Of a stretch of 64,000 bases of DNA, positions 51,714 through 61,594 are shown one piece after another. The position numbers and the translations under genes are program-made. Origin of the DNA: Ascoidea asiatica (Eukaryota; Ascomycota; Saccharomycetes; Ascoideales; Ascoideaceae); the NCBI GenBank assembly GCA_001600695.1, contig BCKQ01000004.1, positions 372,001 through 436,000 on the forward strand, read 5' to 3'. The notes beneath the pieces are model-generated. The model had not been told where the DNA came from and searched no databases. It saw only the letters and a program-made list of their open reading frames with translations. Numbering within the stretch: position 1 is the stretch's first letter; every line of letters starts with the position of its first letter.

Positions 51714-53909
51714 GTTTGGAAAGACCCTGTAAAAACAAAATATATAACAATAATTGAAATTTTCTTTTTTTTTAATCATTCCTAAAACGGGTTAACAAAG
51801 TAATAAAATTGAGTTACTATGCAATATTGAATATATGTTTCAAGAGGGTAACATTATAACAGTATTTGGTTAACGTTAAGGGCTTGCCTTAAAAACTTAC
51901 GTTAATTAGCTGAGTACGTAACCCAAGCCTGTTTGTATACAAAAGGAAGTTGCCCGATTACATTCGGGGCACCAGATAATATTAACATTTAATATATATG
52001 AAACTAAGCGATATTCAGATTGTTAAAGACAGCCCCTGAGGTCTCAAGTGTCCTAAGAGCGCCAACGTTAGTGTTTTTCAAACATAGCAAATTATCGAGG
52101 TATTGAATTATTGAAGTGCTGATAAGACAATATCCAGCAAAAATAATCTCACCATAATCTTAGATATTCTGTCCTGAAGTTGCAGAATGAGTCCGTATTA
52201 GGGGTTAGGGCACCTTTTTGAAGGACTCACAGAGCACGGTGCTGGTCTACGGTAGAACAGTATGAAACTTCTGAGACTCTCCAGTAGGGTTGGCCATGTG
52301 AGAGGCCACAATGACGTTAAAGTTATGTACATTATTACCTCACCAAGTGCAACAGCGGTGTTCAGGTAATTCCATTCTGATAAACTGCAATCAACCACTG
52401 GCTTCTTCATTCAGGTTATCAGAACAAATCGGTGATCGGAAATGTATACTGTATCCTATCTAAGCAGCACGGAAAAGTTTCAGATTTGATTCAGAATCCC
52501 AGATAAGACAGGTAGCAGTAATTGATTTTTATCTGGCGGGTCCAAAAGAAGTCAGCTTGAGTCACTTCCGCCTACAAACAGTTCACGGAGAATAAAACAG
52601 TCCAGATCAGCTGGTAAGCTGGTAAAAAAACTACCAAAAATATGTCAGGTCTGACGGAGCTGTCTTTTTGCACCACCGAAACGTCACTAATCCGATCACG
52701 CTTCAGGTCTTAGTGCTGTAGCGAATACAACGTTACCAAGGTCACAAACCAGAATTTGCTTTACGCCACGCCACTAGCCGAATGGAATTGGGTAAGTGCA
52801 AAAAACAAGGGCTGTGCTTACGTCATTGTGGGCGGTGCAAATCACGGGAGGTTAGCTGCGGTCGACAACAGTGGAGCCAGGTCTGGGTAGGTTTCGACGG
52901 AGCCCCGGCAACAGACTTTCCGCTGTATTACTGTGCATTATGCTGTGCAAATATGGGCTCCTGCGTTGCTGGCGCTGCCGAGTCTACACAAAAAGTATTG
53001 CGGCACGCCAAAGCGCTTGATTTACGTCAAAAGTTGCACCGCATTCCTGGTTTCACTGAGTCTCAGTGGGTTTAGTAGCACTGAGCTTCACTACCGCAGT
53101 GCTTTTAACGTTTATCTTAGCTGAATTTCCCTGAAGAAAAAAGCAGGATTACATCACTACCCAGTTCCGATTGCCTATTGCGAGAGTTTTCGAGACTTTT
53201 CCTTTGAATAATACTATAAATCTCTATAATATTTTGAATCTTATGAATAAATAATATGAATATCTTGAATATCTTGAATATTTTTAATAATCTTTAATTA
53301 TTATCGTATTATTACACTAATTATATCGCGATTCTTTTTACAAAAACTAAAATAAATGTTACATATCTTTTTTTACTTTTTTTTTTAGAAATATTCATAA
53401 TTAATTCAATTTCTACATTAAAATTGAATTATTCCAATTGTATAAATACCGAGTAAAAGATTGCTTTATTTTTTTTATTATTGTTTAGTTTTCTGATTTT
53501 TTACTGATTTTATTTTTTTAATTTATTCATAAATTAATTATCGATATTTCAAAAAAATAAAACTTAAAATAAATCTTATAATATAAAATTTAAAAACTAT
53601 TTCCGAAAAGAAGTTTTAGATTCATTACTCCTAGCAATTTATTTATATATATATTCAATTACACAAAACAAACATTATTTTCCAGTAAAATATTTTGTTC
53701 TGTAAAGTTTATATCTAATCATATCGATTAATATTATATCGACTTATTCGTCTTTGTGTGTGTGTGTGTGCGTGTGCTAACTATTATTCACTGGACACTT
53801 TATTCAATTCATTTCTTTGATACAGCAACTATCATCTCAAACAAGTTTTAGAAACTATCTTATATTATATTATATTATTATTATATATCTATAGGTATAT
53901 ATATATATA
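51714..53909. other. 2.2 kb gene-free gap with GC-rich core
   Basis: The longest gap in the window. Its core (about 51890-53160) is GC-rich (36 of 60 bases in 52861-52920), while the outer parts are AT-rich like the genome. Chance ORFs at 52782-53075 and 52198-52410 lack similarity and the local codon bias. I searched by eye for tRNA, 5S, U6, SRP and RNase P signatures and found none. A TTAACGTTAA site lies at 51870-51879. The AT part at 53160-53909 is probably the promoter of the HAD gene. It may be a non-coding RNA, a decayed element or a long promoter. Confidence 0.5.
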
Positions 53910-55481
53910 ATGGCTTCAAGTAATTCTCTTAGTACTGCATTATCAGATCTTTCAATGTCTTTTTCAAATCAAAATCAATCTAATTTCGATAATCATGATC
54001 AAACTGCAAAAACAACTCCTAATACATCTCCAGCTTTTAAACCAAGTTTAAGTCATTCATATCTTAATAATGATGGTATAGATGAAATGCAACCTTTAAC
54101 TAGAAAAGAAAGAGTTTCTTCTTTATCACTTTCTGATCAATGGTCAAATAGTATGTCAAGATTAAATTCTGGTTCAATTTCAAGAAATTCAATGTCTAGA
54201 AATTCACTTTCAAGAAATTCTTCAAGTAAAATTAAAAATCGTATAAAAAAAATAAAAATTGATCATCCAAGAGTTGCTTCTTATGCTTTTTGTTTTGATA
54301 TTGATGGTGTTATAGTTAGAGGTCCAGATACAATACCAGAAGCAAAAACTGCTTTAAAAATGTTAAATGGTGAAAATCCTTATAATATTAAAGTACCTTA
54401 TATATTTGTAACAAATGGTGGTGGACGTTCTGAAAAAGCAAGATGTGAAGATTTATCAAAAAGATTAGAAATTGATGTTTCTCAAGATCAAGTTATTCAA
54501 GGTCATACTCCAATGAAAGATTTAATTGATGTTCATAATACTGTTTTAGTTGTTGGTGGGGTACGTGATGATTGTAGAAAAGTTGCTCTTGGTTATGGTT
54601 TTAAAGATGTTGTAACTCCATTAGATATAATGAAATGGAATCCAAGTGTAACTCCTTATCATACTTTAACTGATGATGAATTAAAATATACAATTGATAG
54701 AGATTTTAGTAAAACAAAAATTGATGCAATTTTAGTTTTTGCTGATTCAAGAAATTGGGCTGCAGATCAACAAATTATACTTGAATTACTTTTATCAAAA
54801 CAAGGTTATATGGGTACTGCTTCTGAAACTTTTGAAGAAGGTCCAAATCTTTATTTTGCTCATTCTGATTTTGTTTGGGCAACTAATTATAAACTTTCAA
54901 GATATGGTATGGGTGCTTTACAAGTTTCAATTGCTGCTCTTTATAGAGAACATACTGGTAAAGAATTAAAAGTTATAAGATTTGGTAAACCACAAAGAGG
55001 TACTTTTAAATATGTTAATAAAGTTTTAGGTAATTGGAGAAAAGATGTTTTAGAAGATCATGTTGAAAAATTTGATGATGATGATGAACAAAATAATTCT
55101 GAAGAATCTTTATCTGATGAAGATGATGATGAACCTTTAACTATACAAAAATTATCTCAATTTTCTCAATTATCTCAATTATCTTTAAATTTACCTCCTG
55201 CTTCAACAACTTATTTTGTTGGTGATACTCCTGAATCTGATATACGTTTTGCAAATTCTCATGATTCTTCATGGTTTTCAATCTTAGTTAAAACTGGTGT
55301 TTATCAAGAAGGAACAACTCCACGTTATCAACCAAAACATACTTGTGAAAATGTCTTAGAAGCTGTTCAATTTGCTATAGAAAGAGAACATGAAAAAGAA
55401 TTAACTGAATGGAATTCTGCTGCTTCAATAAATATAACAAATTCTCCAATGGATGATTTCGTAAAGGAAACTGTTGTTTAA
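53910..55481 (+). CDS. HAD-superfamily phosphatase, HDHD5/CECR5 (YKR070W) type
   Basis: HAD hydrolase subfamily IIA; family members are mitochondrial or cytosolic and their substrates are unknown. The product is 523 aa (YKR070W 352). The first ~125 residues are Ser-rich, with MSRNS/LSRNS/SSRNS-like repeats (about 86-110) typical of phosphorylated linkers. The catalytic core opens with FCFDIDGVIVRG (DxD nucleophile, about 130). IFVTNGGGRSEKARCE is motif II. The large cap domain contains GHTPMKDL, VVGGVRDDCRKVA and the conserved AD-x-RNWAADQQ. FGKPQRGTFKYV is motif III (Lys). YFVGDTPESDIRFANSHDSSWFSILVKTGVY is the motif IV Asp block. A short acidic insert lies at ~390-415. The long N-terminal extension has no parallel in YKR070W. 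Confidence 0.88.
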   Translation: MASSNSLSTALSDLSMSFSNQNQSNFDNHDQTAKTTPNTSPAFKPSLSHSYLNNDGIDEMQPLTRKERVSSLSLSDQWSNSMSRLNSGSISRNSMSRNSLSRNSSSKIKNRIKKIKIDHPRVASYAFCFDIDGVIVRGPDTIPEAKTALKMLNGENPYNIKVPYIFVTNGGGRSEKARCEDLSKRLEIDVSQDQVIQGHTPMKDLIDVHNTVLVVGGVRDDCRKVALGYGFKDVVTPLDIMKWNPSVTPYHTLTDDELKYTIDRDFSKTKIDAILVFADSRNWAADQQIILELLLSKQGYMGTASETFEEGPNLYFAHSDFVWATNYKLSRYGMGALQVSIAALYREHTGKELKVIRFGKPQRGTFKYVNKVLGNWRKDVLEDHVEKFDDDDEQNNSEESLSDEDDDEPLTIQKLSQFSQLSQLSLNLPPASTTYFVGDTPESDIRFANSHDSSWFSILVKTGVYQEGTTPRYQPKHTCENVLEAVQFAIEREHEKELTEWNSAASINITNSPMDDFVKETVV

Positions 55482-56024
55482 ATATAAATTAAAATCAAAA
55501 GAGAATAAGATAAATGAAAATTTTTTTATAATTGGTTGGATAAATATTCAAACATACCTTTTACACTTCTTGCTTTTATCAATTATTTTGGATTGCCATA
55601 TTTTAATTTTGTTCTACTAGAACTAACTGGATTAGAATCTAGAAGCTAGAAACCTAAAATTAAAATATTGTCATTTTAAGTATTTACTGTTTTCTATAAC
55701 AAACATTATTATATTATCATTATTATAGATTCAGTTTATTTACTGTGTATGCATACTTAGAAATTAGAAAGTTAAATATATATATTACGTAATACAATCA
55801 TTTCAAATTCTGTAATTTGTTCTCCAGCGCCAGATTTCTGGTAGCCCTCGTAGATTCCTCAATCCGCCGAAGAAATCAGTCTTGGAATATATCGATTAAC
55901 AATTGATCGATCATTATTCCCATTTATTTGATTTAAATTCATTTAGTATTATCAACAAATATAAAAGATTATTACAAATTGAGTAAATATCAAAATAACA
56001 TAATAAGTACATTTCACAATAGAA
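55482..56024. other. Intergenic, HAD terminator and Moco-gene promoter
   Basis: 543 AT-rich bases with one GC-richer patch (about 55825-55880: CCAGCGCCAGATTTCTGG). An inverted TATCGATTAACAATTGATCGAT element (about 55889-55911) is visible. No gene. Confidence 0.45.
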
Positions 56025-58238
56025 ATGATTTTTGAAGTTGCTGTTGCTGTTGTTTCAACTTCTTGCTTCTTAAATCAATCTCAAGATTCAGTTATTCCCA
56101 CAATTGATGATGTTTTCACATCAATTAATAAAACAAATCTCAATAATAATAATAATAATAATTCATTTAAATTAACTTATTCAAAAATCTTACCAGACGA
56201 TATTCAAAAAATTCAAAATTGTATAAAAGAATGGACTTCAATTTATCCATCACCACCTTCTTTAATTTTAACTTCAGGTGGTACTGGATTTTCAAATAAT
56301 GATATAACTCCAGAAGCTATAAAAATTATGATTGAAAAAGAAACTCCTGGAATTACAAATAAATTACTTTATTCATCTTTAAAAAAAACTTCATATTCTA
56401 TATTATCTAGACCTGTATCTGGTATAATCAAAAAATCTTTAATAATTACACTTCCTGGATCCCCTAAAGCTGTGAAAGAAAATATTGAATCAATTTTAGA
56501 TCCTTTAGGTCATGGATTAGAACAATTGGGTTTGAATAGTTCAAGACATCTTCATTCCAAAGGTTTCACCACAAATTCAGCTAATGACTCTAAAAATAGT
56601 GAAAAGAGTCTTTTAATAAATAAAGACCAAGAAAAGAATGAAAAGAATATAAAAAATTCTATCAAAGAAGCTAAAAACAATACCGAGCTTCATTCTCCTG
56701 ATCATTCTCATTCCCATTCCCATTCTCATTCTCATTCGCACGAAGATCATCATCCCAACCATAATCATAGTCATAGCCATAGTCATAGCCATAGCTATTC
56801 ACATCACGGATTAGCCAAACATGATTTAATAACAAATAATCCGTCAAATCCAGTAATTGAAAGAGCAAGACAATCTCCTTTTCCAATGATTTCTGTAGAA
56901 AATGCTTTAGATTTAATTATTGAACATACTCTAAAACCTGAAATAATTCTAAAAAATATTAATGATGATGATATACTCAATTATATAATTGCTGAAGATA
57001 TTTTTTCTCCTATAAATGTTCCAAATTTTAGAGCAAGTATAGTTGATGGTTATGCTGTAATAAATACTGATTGTCCAGGAATACTTTCTGTTATAAGTAA
57101 TTCTCATGCAGCTCCAGTGAAGGAAACCGATAAAATAATTGAAATATCTAATGGTACAACTGCTCGTATTACTACTGGTGCTCCAGTTCCAGATGGTGCA
57201 AATGCAGTAATTATGGTTGAAGAAACAAATATAAAAAGTTTTTCAGATGATAAAAAAGAAGAAAAAGAAATTGAAATTTTATCAATGAATGTTTTACCTA
57301 ATGATAATATCAGAGAAATTGGTTCTGATATAGAAAAAGGTGAATTAATTTTAAGTAAAAATTCAAAAATTTCTTCAGTTGGTGGAGAAATTGGAATTTT
57401 AGCATCGGTCGGAATTAATCTTATAAAAGTTTATAAAAAACCAATTATTGGACTTTTATCTACTGGAGATGAATTATTGAATATTTCAAAACAAAAATCG
57501 TCTTCATCATCTTTGTCTGGCATTTCATTATCAAAGGGACAAATATTTGATTCAAATAGACCTTCGATTATTTTTACATTACGTAGTTGGGGTTTTAAAG
57601 TTATAGATTTAGGAATTGCAAATGATAAAACTATAGGATTAAAAAAAAAAATTTTAGATTCAATTACCAATTTTGATCTTGATTATATTATTACAAGTGG
57701 AGGTGTATCAATGGGAGAACTTGATTTAATTAAACCTGTTATTGAAAGAGAAATTAATGGAACAATTCATTTTGGTAGAGTTTCAATGAAACCTGGAAAA
57801 CCTACAACATTTGCAAGTGTGATAATTAATGATAAAAAAAGAATAATTTTTGGATTACCTGGAAATCCAGCATCTGCACAAGTTACTCTTCATCTTTTTG
57901 TTCATCCATCATTATGTTTATTTTCTGGATATGGATATAGAATTAAAAATAATGAGAAAAAAGGAAATTGTTTTTTTCCTAAAGTTAAGGTTATACTTGC
58001 AGATAAAATGAAATTAGATTCTAGATCCGAATATCATAGAGTTAATATCTTGCAAGTTTTAGAAAATGGATATTATAAATTAATTGCTAAAAGTACTGGA
58101 GGTCAAAGAAGTAGTAGAATTGGAAGCTTATATGACTCTAACGGATTATTATGTTTGCCTTCTTATCCTAAAGAATCTCAAACCAAATATTTGGACGAAG
58201 GTAGTGTTGTGGATGCCATTTTGATTGATAATCTTTGA
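56025..58238 (+). CDS. Gephyrin/Cnx1-type molybdenum cofactor enzyme (MogA-MoeA fusion)
   Basis: Two-domain enzyme that adenylates molybdopterin (MogA-like domain) and inserts molybdate (MoeA-like domain) to make Moco, needed by nitrate reductase, sulfite oxidase or xanthine dehydrogenase. The product is 737 aa. The MogA-like domain (about 1-170) has LTSGGTGFSNNDITPEA and LPGSPKAVKENIESI. An Asn insert interrupts it near 45. The linker (about 170-290) is very His-rich, with (HS)n runs. The MoeA-like domain (about 290-737) has FRASIVDGYAVI, TGAPVPDGANAVIMVEE, LLSTGDELL, VSMGELDLI and GLPGNPASAQV, each a MoeA hallmark. The order MogA then MoeA matches gephyrin, fungal CnxE-type and animal enzymes rather than plant Cnx1. 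Most yeasts lack Moco, so this implies a Mo enzyme elsewhere. Confidence 0.93.
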   Translation: MIFEVAVAVVSTSCFLNQSQDSVIPTIDDVFTSINKTNLNNNNNNNSFKLTYSKILPDDIQKIQNCIKEWTSIYPSPPSLILTSGGTGFSNNDITPEAIKIMIEKETPGITNKLLYSSLKKTSYSILSRPVSGIIKKSLIITLPGSPKAVKENIESILDPLGHGLEQLGLNSSRHLHSKGFTTNSANDSKNSEKSLLINKDQEKNEKNIKNSIKEAKNNTELHSPDHSHSHSHSHSHSHEDHHPNHNHSHSHSHSHSYSHHGLAKHDLITNNPSNPVIERARQSPFPMISVENALDLIIEHTLKPEIILKNINDDDILNYIIAEDIFSPINVPNFRASIVDGYAVINTDCPGILSVISNSHAAPVKETDKIIEISNGTTARITTGAPVPDGANAVIMVEETNIKSFSDDKKEEKEIEILSMNVLPNDNIREIGSDIEKGELILSKNSKISSVGGEIGILASVGINLIKVYKKPIIGLLSTGDELLNISKQKSSSSSLSGISLSKGQIFDSNRPSIIFTLRSWGFKVIDLGIANDKTIGLKKKILDSITNFDLDYIITSGGVSMGELDLIKPVIEREINGTIHFGRVSMKPGKPTTFASVIINDKKRIIFGLPGNPASAQVTLHLFVHPSLCLFSGYGYRIKNNEKKGNCFFPKVKVILADKMKLDSRSEYHRVNILQVLENGYYKLIAKSTGGQRSSRIGSLYDSNGLLCLPSYPKESQTKYLDEGSVVDAILIDNL
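56690..56820 (+). repeat. His-Ser repeat region in the Moco protein
   Basis: Codons CAT/TCT alternate to give two (His-Ser)n runs separated by EDHHPNHN, followed by YSHHG. It lies between the two catalytic domains. Confidence 0.85.
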
Positions 58239-58278
58239 AGATTTTTTTTTAAAAAAAAATTAACATTTATAAACTATA

Positions 58279-59091
58279 CTATAATGAAGCTTTAGATTTT
58301 TCATTTCCTTGATCCATAATTCTTAAAATTTTTTTCAAGAAAACATCATAATTATTGTTATTTATATCTATACCTAAAGTTGTATTAATATTTTGGTCAA
58401 TATTTTGATTAAAATTTTTTAATTTTTCAATTCTTTTATTTAAATAATCAAATTTATCATTATAAATTGTATTTAATTGATTTTGAACATCTTGACGTAA
58501 AATAAAATTTTCTTGTAATGAATTATTTATTGTATTTAAAATTTTTTTATTTTGATTTAATAAGTTCATAAGTTTTGAAGATAAAAATTCATTTCTTTGT
58601 ATTTTTAATTGATAAGATAAATTTTCTTCAGTTAATCTATTTATTTCCTTTTCCGTTCTTAATATCATATTATTTTCTGGAATTATAGCATTTTTTGAAT
58701 TTTTATTAATATCTATATCATTGTTGTTGTTATCAATTTCATTTTTTTGGTTGGAATTATCCTTTTTATTATCAATTGATATTATTTTATCATCTTTATT
58801 TAGACTTTCATCATTTGGTTCATCTTCTTCTTGAATGTTTGCTAAAAATGAATTTTCATATTTTAATAATAAACTGTTATTTTCTTCAGTATTTTCAAAA
58901 TCCGGATCTCCATAAGTTGTTAAATATGTATTTCCTACAAAATCATCAAAATTAGTGTCAGCATCATCAGCTATTGACCTTATTAATTTTTCAATTTTAT
59001 TATCTTCAACTCTTGAATCTGATATATGAGTAGATAATTCATTTATAAGATATTCAAGAGATCTCAATTCATCTAGCGTACTCTGATCCAT
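58279..59091 (-). CDS. Coiled-coil protein of unknown function (270 aa)
   Basis: Not recognised. Residues ~1-50 form a helix (LRSLEYLINELSTHISDSR, then KIEKLIRSIADDADTNFDDFVGN). A charged Asn/Asp-rich linker follows. Residues ~145-245 form an almost continuous coiled coil (KEINRLTEENLSYQLKIQRNEFLSSKLMNLL, then QENFILRQDVQNQLNTIYNDKFDYLNKRIEKL). There is no membrane segment or signal. The composition and length resemble small kinetochore (Nkp1/Fta4-like) or vesicle-tether subunits, but I see no motif that decides. The start is the ATG at 59089-59091. Convergent with the Moco gene (40 bp apart) and divergent from NMT1. Confidence 0.7.
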   Translation of the reverse strand: MDQSTLDELRSLEYLINELSTHISDSRVEDNKIEKLIRSIADDADTNFDDFVGNTYLTTYGDPDFENTEENNSLLLKYENSFLANIQEEDEPNDESLNKDDKIISIDNKKDNSNQKNEIDNNNNDIDINKNSKNAIIPENNMILRTEKEINRLTEENLSYQLKIQRNEFLSSKLMNLLNQNKKILNTINNSLQENFILRQDVQNQLNTIYNDKFDYLNKRIEKLKNFNQNIDQNINTTLGIDINNNNYDVFLKKILRIMDQGNEKSKASL

Positions 59092-59612
59092 TATTATTTA
59101 TTCCAGTGGAAACCTAGCTTTGTTTTTTTTTGGAAAAGGTTATATTCTCAATATAGGGATACTCTACTAGATCTCCATTAAATACAGGTTATTATCAATC
59201 AAATCAATAAAATCAATTAACCTCAATTAAATCAGTTGAATGAATATCAATAATTAGACCTTTATTCAGAATTAGTTAACGTTAATTCATTTGAGTGAGA
59301 GATAAACCATTGGAAAGAACCACAGCGCTGGCAACGGGAACAAAAGCCAGTTTTCTGGGTCCAGACACGTCACCTGCCCAGGAAACCAAAGCTAAATTTC
59401 ATTTTATCAATTTCACAAGTTACTGAAAAATGCTGAAATCAAGATCAAAGGCAAATAATTTTATGATTCAAAGATTTTAAATTATTGAATTGGTAAAGAT
59501 CATTGAAGAAGAATTTTAGAGGAGAAAAGAACATTGATTTGTTTGAGTATATGAATATTGGGAAAAGAATTGAATAAAACTAGAAGATAAATAATTTATA
59601 TTTTAATTCAAA
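59092..59612. promoter_or_regulatory. Divergent promoter, coiled-coil gene / NMT1
   Basis: 521 bases. TTAACGTTAA at 59276-59285 is a palindromic 10-mer also seen at 51870-51879. A GC-rich patch (59318-59390) follows. The final ~100 bp before NMT1 are AT-rich. Confidence 0.5.
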
Positions 59613-60983
59613 ATGTCAGATAAACCACCAAAGAAACCAGATTTAAGATCTATACAGCAATTACTTGAGATGTTAAGTATGGGACAAGAACTTACACCAG
59701 AACAACATAAAGAAATGAAAGATTATAAATTTTGGAAAACACAACCAGTAATATCATTTGATGAAGAAGTTTTAACAGAAGGTCCAATTGATAAAATTAA
59801 AAAACCTAGTGATATTTCTAATGAACCATTTCCATTATTAGAAGGTTTTGAATGGGTTACAATGGATTTAACAAATTCTAAAGAACTTGATGAAGTTTAT
59901 GAATTATTACATGAAAATTATGTTGAAGATTCTGCTGCAAGTTTTAGATTTAAATATAGTCATGAATTTTTTAATTGGGCTTTAAAACCACCAGGATGGA
60001 AAAAAGATTGGCATGTTGGTGTAAGAGTTAAAACAAGTAAAAGATTAATTGCATTTATTTCTGCAATTCCAAGTAATTTAAAAGTTCGTAAAAATATAAT
60101 AAATTCAGTTGAAATTAATTTTTTATGTGTTCATAAAAAATTAAGAACTAAAAGATTAGCTCCAGTTTTAATTAAAGAAATTACAAGAAGAGTTAATAAA
60201 TATGATATTTGGCAAGCATTATATACAGGAGGTGTTTTATTACCAACACCAGTTTCAACATGTCGTTATAATCATAGACCATTAAATTGGGAAAAATTAA
60301 ATGAAGTTGGATTTTCTGCTTTACCAGAAAATAAATCAATTAAACAAATGGTTAAAAAATATGAAATTTCAAAAAATTTACATTTTGATGAAAAAAAAGG
60401 TTTAAGATTAATTGAAGAAAAAGATATTGAAGAAGTATTTGAATTATTTAATAAATTTCAAAGTAAATATGATATGATTCAAATATTTACATTAGAAGAA
60501 TTTAAACATTGGTTAATAGACAATAATAATAATGAAAGTGAAGAAAATAAACAAAAACAAAAAGTAATATATACATATGTTATTGAAGATCCAAGTACTG
60601 GTAAAATTACTGATTTTTTCTCATTTTATATCTTACCATTTACAGTATTAAATAATTCTAAATATAAAGAATTAAATATTGCATATTTATTTTATTATGG
60701 TACAATATATGATAAAAATGAAAAAGAATTGAAACAAAGACTTCAATTATTAATTTCAGATGCATTAATTTTAAGTAAAAATCTTGAAATTGATGTATTC
60801 AATGCTTTAACTTGTCAAGATAATACTTTATTTTTAGAAGAATTAAAATTTGGTTTAGGTGATGGATTTTTAAATTATTATCTATTCAATTGGAGAACAT
60901 TCCCAATCAATGGAGGACTTGATGAAAAGACTAGAAGCGTTAATAGTGAAAAGGGTAGTGGAGTTGGTGTTGTTTTATTATAA
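59613..60983 (+). CDS. NMT1: Glycylpeptide N-tetradecanoyltransferase (N-myristoyltransferase)
   Basis: Essential cytosolic enzyme that transfers myristate from myristoyl-CoA to N-terminal Gly of proteins such as Arf and Galpha; a known antifungal target. The product is 456 aa (yeast 455). YKFWKTQPVISFDE opens the conserved core. FRFKYSHEFFNWALKPPG and EINFLCVHKKLRTKRLAPVLI contact myristoyl-CoA. YTGGVLLPTPVSTCRYNHRPLNW contributes the peptide site. The C-terminal part ends in GDGFLNYYLFNWR and a terminal VVLL, as the family requires: the free C-terminal Leu is the catalytic base. There is no long N-terminal ribosome-binding extension beyond a basic KPPKKPD start. Confidence 0.96.
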   Translation: MSDKPPKKPDLRSIQQLLEMLSMGQELTPEQHKEMKDYKFWKTQPVISFDEEVLTEGPIDKIKKPSDISNEPFPLLEGFEWVTMDLTNSKELDEVYELLHENYVEDSAASFRFKYSHEFFNWALKPPGWKKDWHVGVRVKTSKRLIAFISAIPSNLKVRKNIINSVEINFLCVHKKLRTKRLAPVLIKEITRRVNKYDIWQALYTGGVLLPTPVSTCRYNHRPLNWEKLNEVGFSALPENKSIKQMVKKYEISKNLHFDEKKGLRLIEEKDIEEVFELFNKFQSKYDMIQIFTLEEFKHWLIDNNNNESEENKQKQKVIYTYVIEDPSTGKITDFFSFYILPFTVLNNSKYKELNIAYLFYYGTIYDKNEKELKQRLQLLISDALILSKNLEIDVFNALTCQDNTLFLEELKFGLGDGFLNYYLFNWRTFPINGGLDEKTRSVNSEKGSGVGVVLL

Positions 60984-61594
60984 TGAATGATATTATTATA
61001 AACTTATTGATATTCTTATATTATATTTTATTGGCATTTATAAAAAATAAATAACACTCGTTATACCTTTTATCTTTAAACTGATTACCCAAAGAAGAAG
61101 TACCATTCCGAATAAATTCCGACCGTATTCCGACCGTGAAAAAATTCTCGGGGTTTCGGCTCGGGATTTTAACGGATTTATAGCCGACGGATCTAAAAAA
61201 AAAGCGGATTTAGCAGACATCCGCGGATATTTCCCGGTAAGCTCAATTTGACCCTGAAGCATCCGGCCTCCAGCTCAGTTTCCTGTTTTTCTACTGTCAG
61301 CAGCTAATTTTTGCTTTGGAAGTCTTTTTCCTTGAAATGAATTCATTTCTTTGATTCTTCATACTTTTTCAGATTTGTTTGTAAAATATATTAATTTGTT
61401 CCTTTAAATTAGCCAATAATAACCACCTATTATTAAACAATTTCAATTTATATATCACTTTATATCCTCCATTTACAAAAAATATTTAATTTTATCAATT
61501 TCATTATCATCTCATTATCATTATTATTATTTCAATATTTATTTATCATTAAAAGATTTCATAGTTCTTATTTTAATATTTTGTTAATTCAAGA
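60984..61594. promoter_or_regulatory. NMT1 terminator and UPS1 promoter, CCG/CGG-rich
   Basis: 611 bases. The segment 61105-61220 is crowded with CCG/CGG triplets, with a tandem ATTCCGACCGT pair (61116-61126, 61127-61137) and GCGGATT (61204-61210). Short ORFs through it are not conserved. The AT-rich leader follows from 61380. Confidence 0.5.

Noticed and set aside
52782-53075. Cys-rich 97-codon ORF in the GC-rich gap
   Set aside because: No recognisable motif, codon use unlike the AT-biased genes around it, and overlapping ORFs in other frames as expected from GC-rich spacer.
51890-53160. Transposon or LTR relic in the GC-rich gap
   Set aside because: No terminal repeats, target duplications or reverse transcriptase/integrase motifs in any frame; kept only as an unexplained region.
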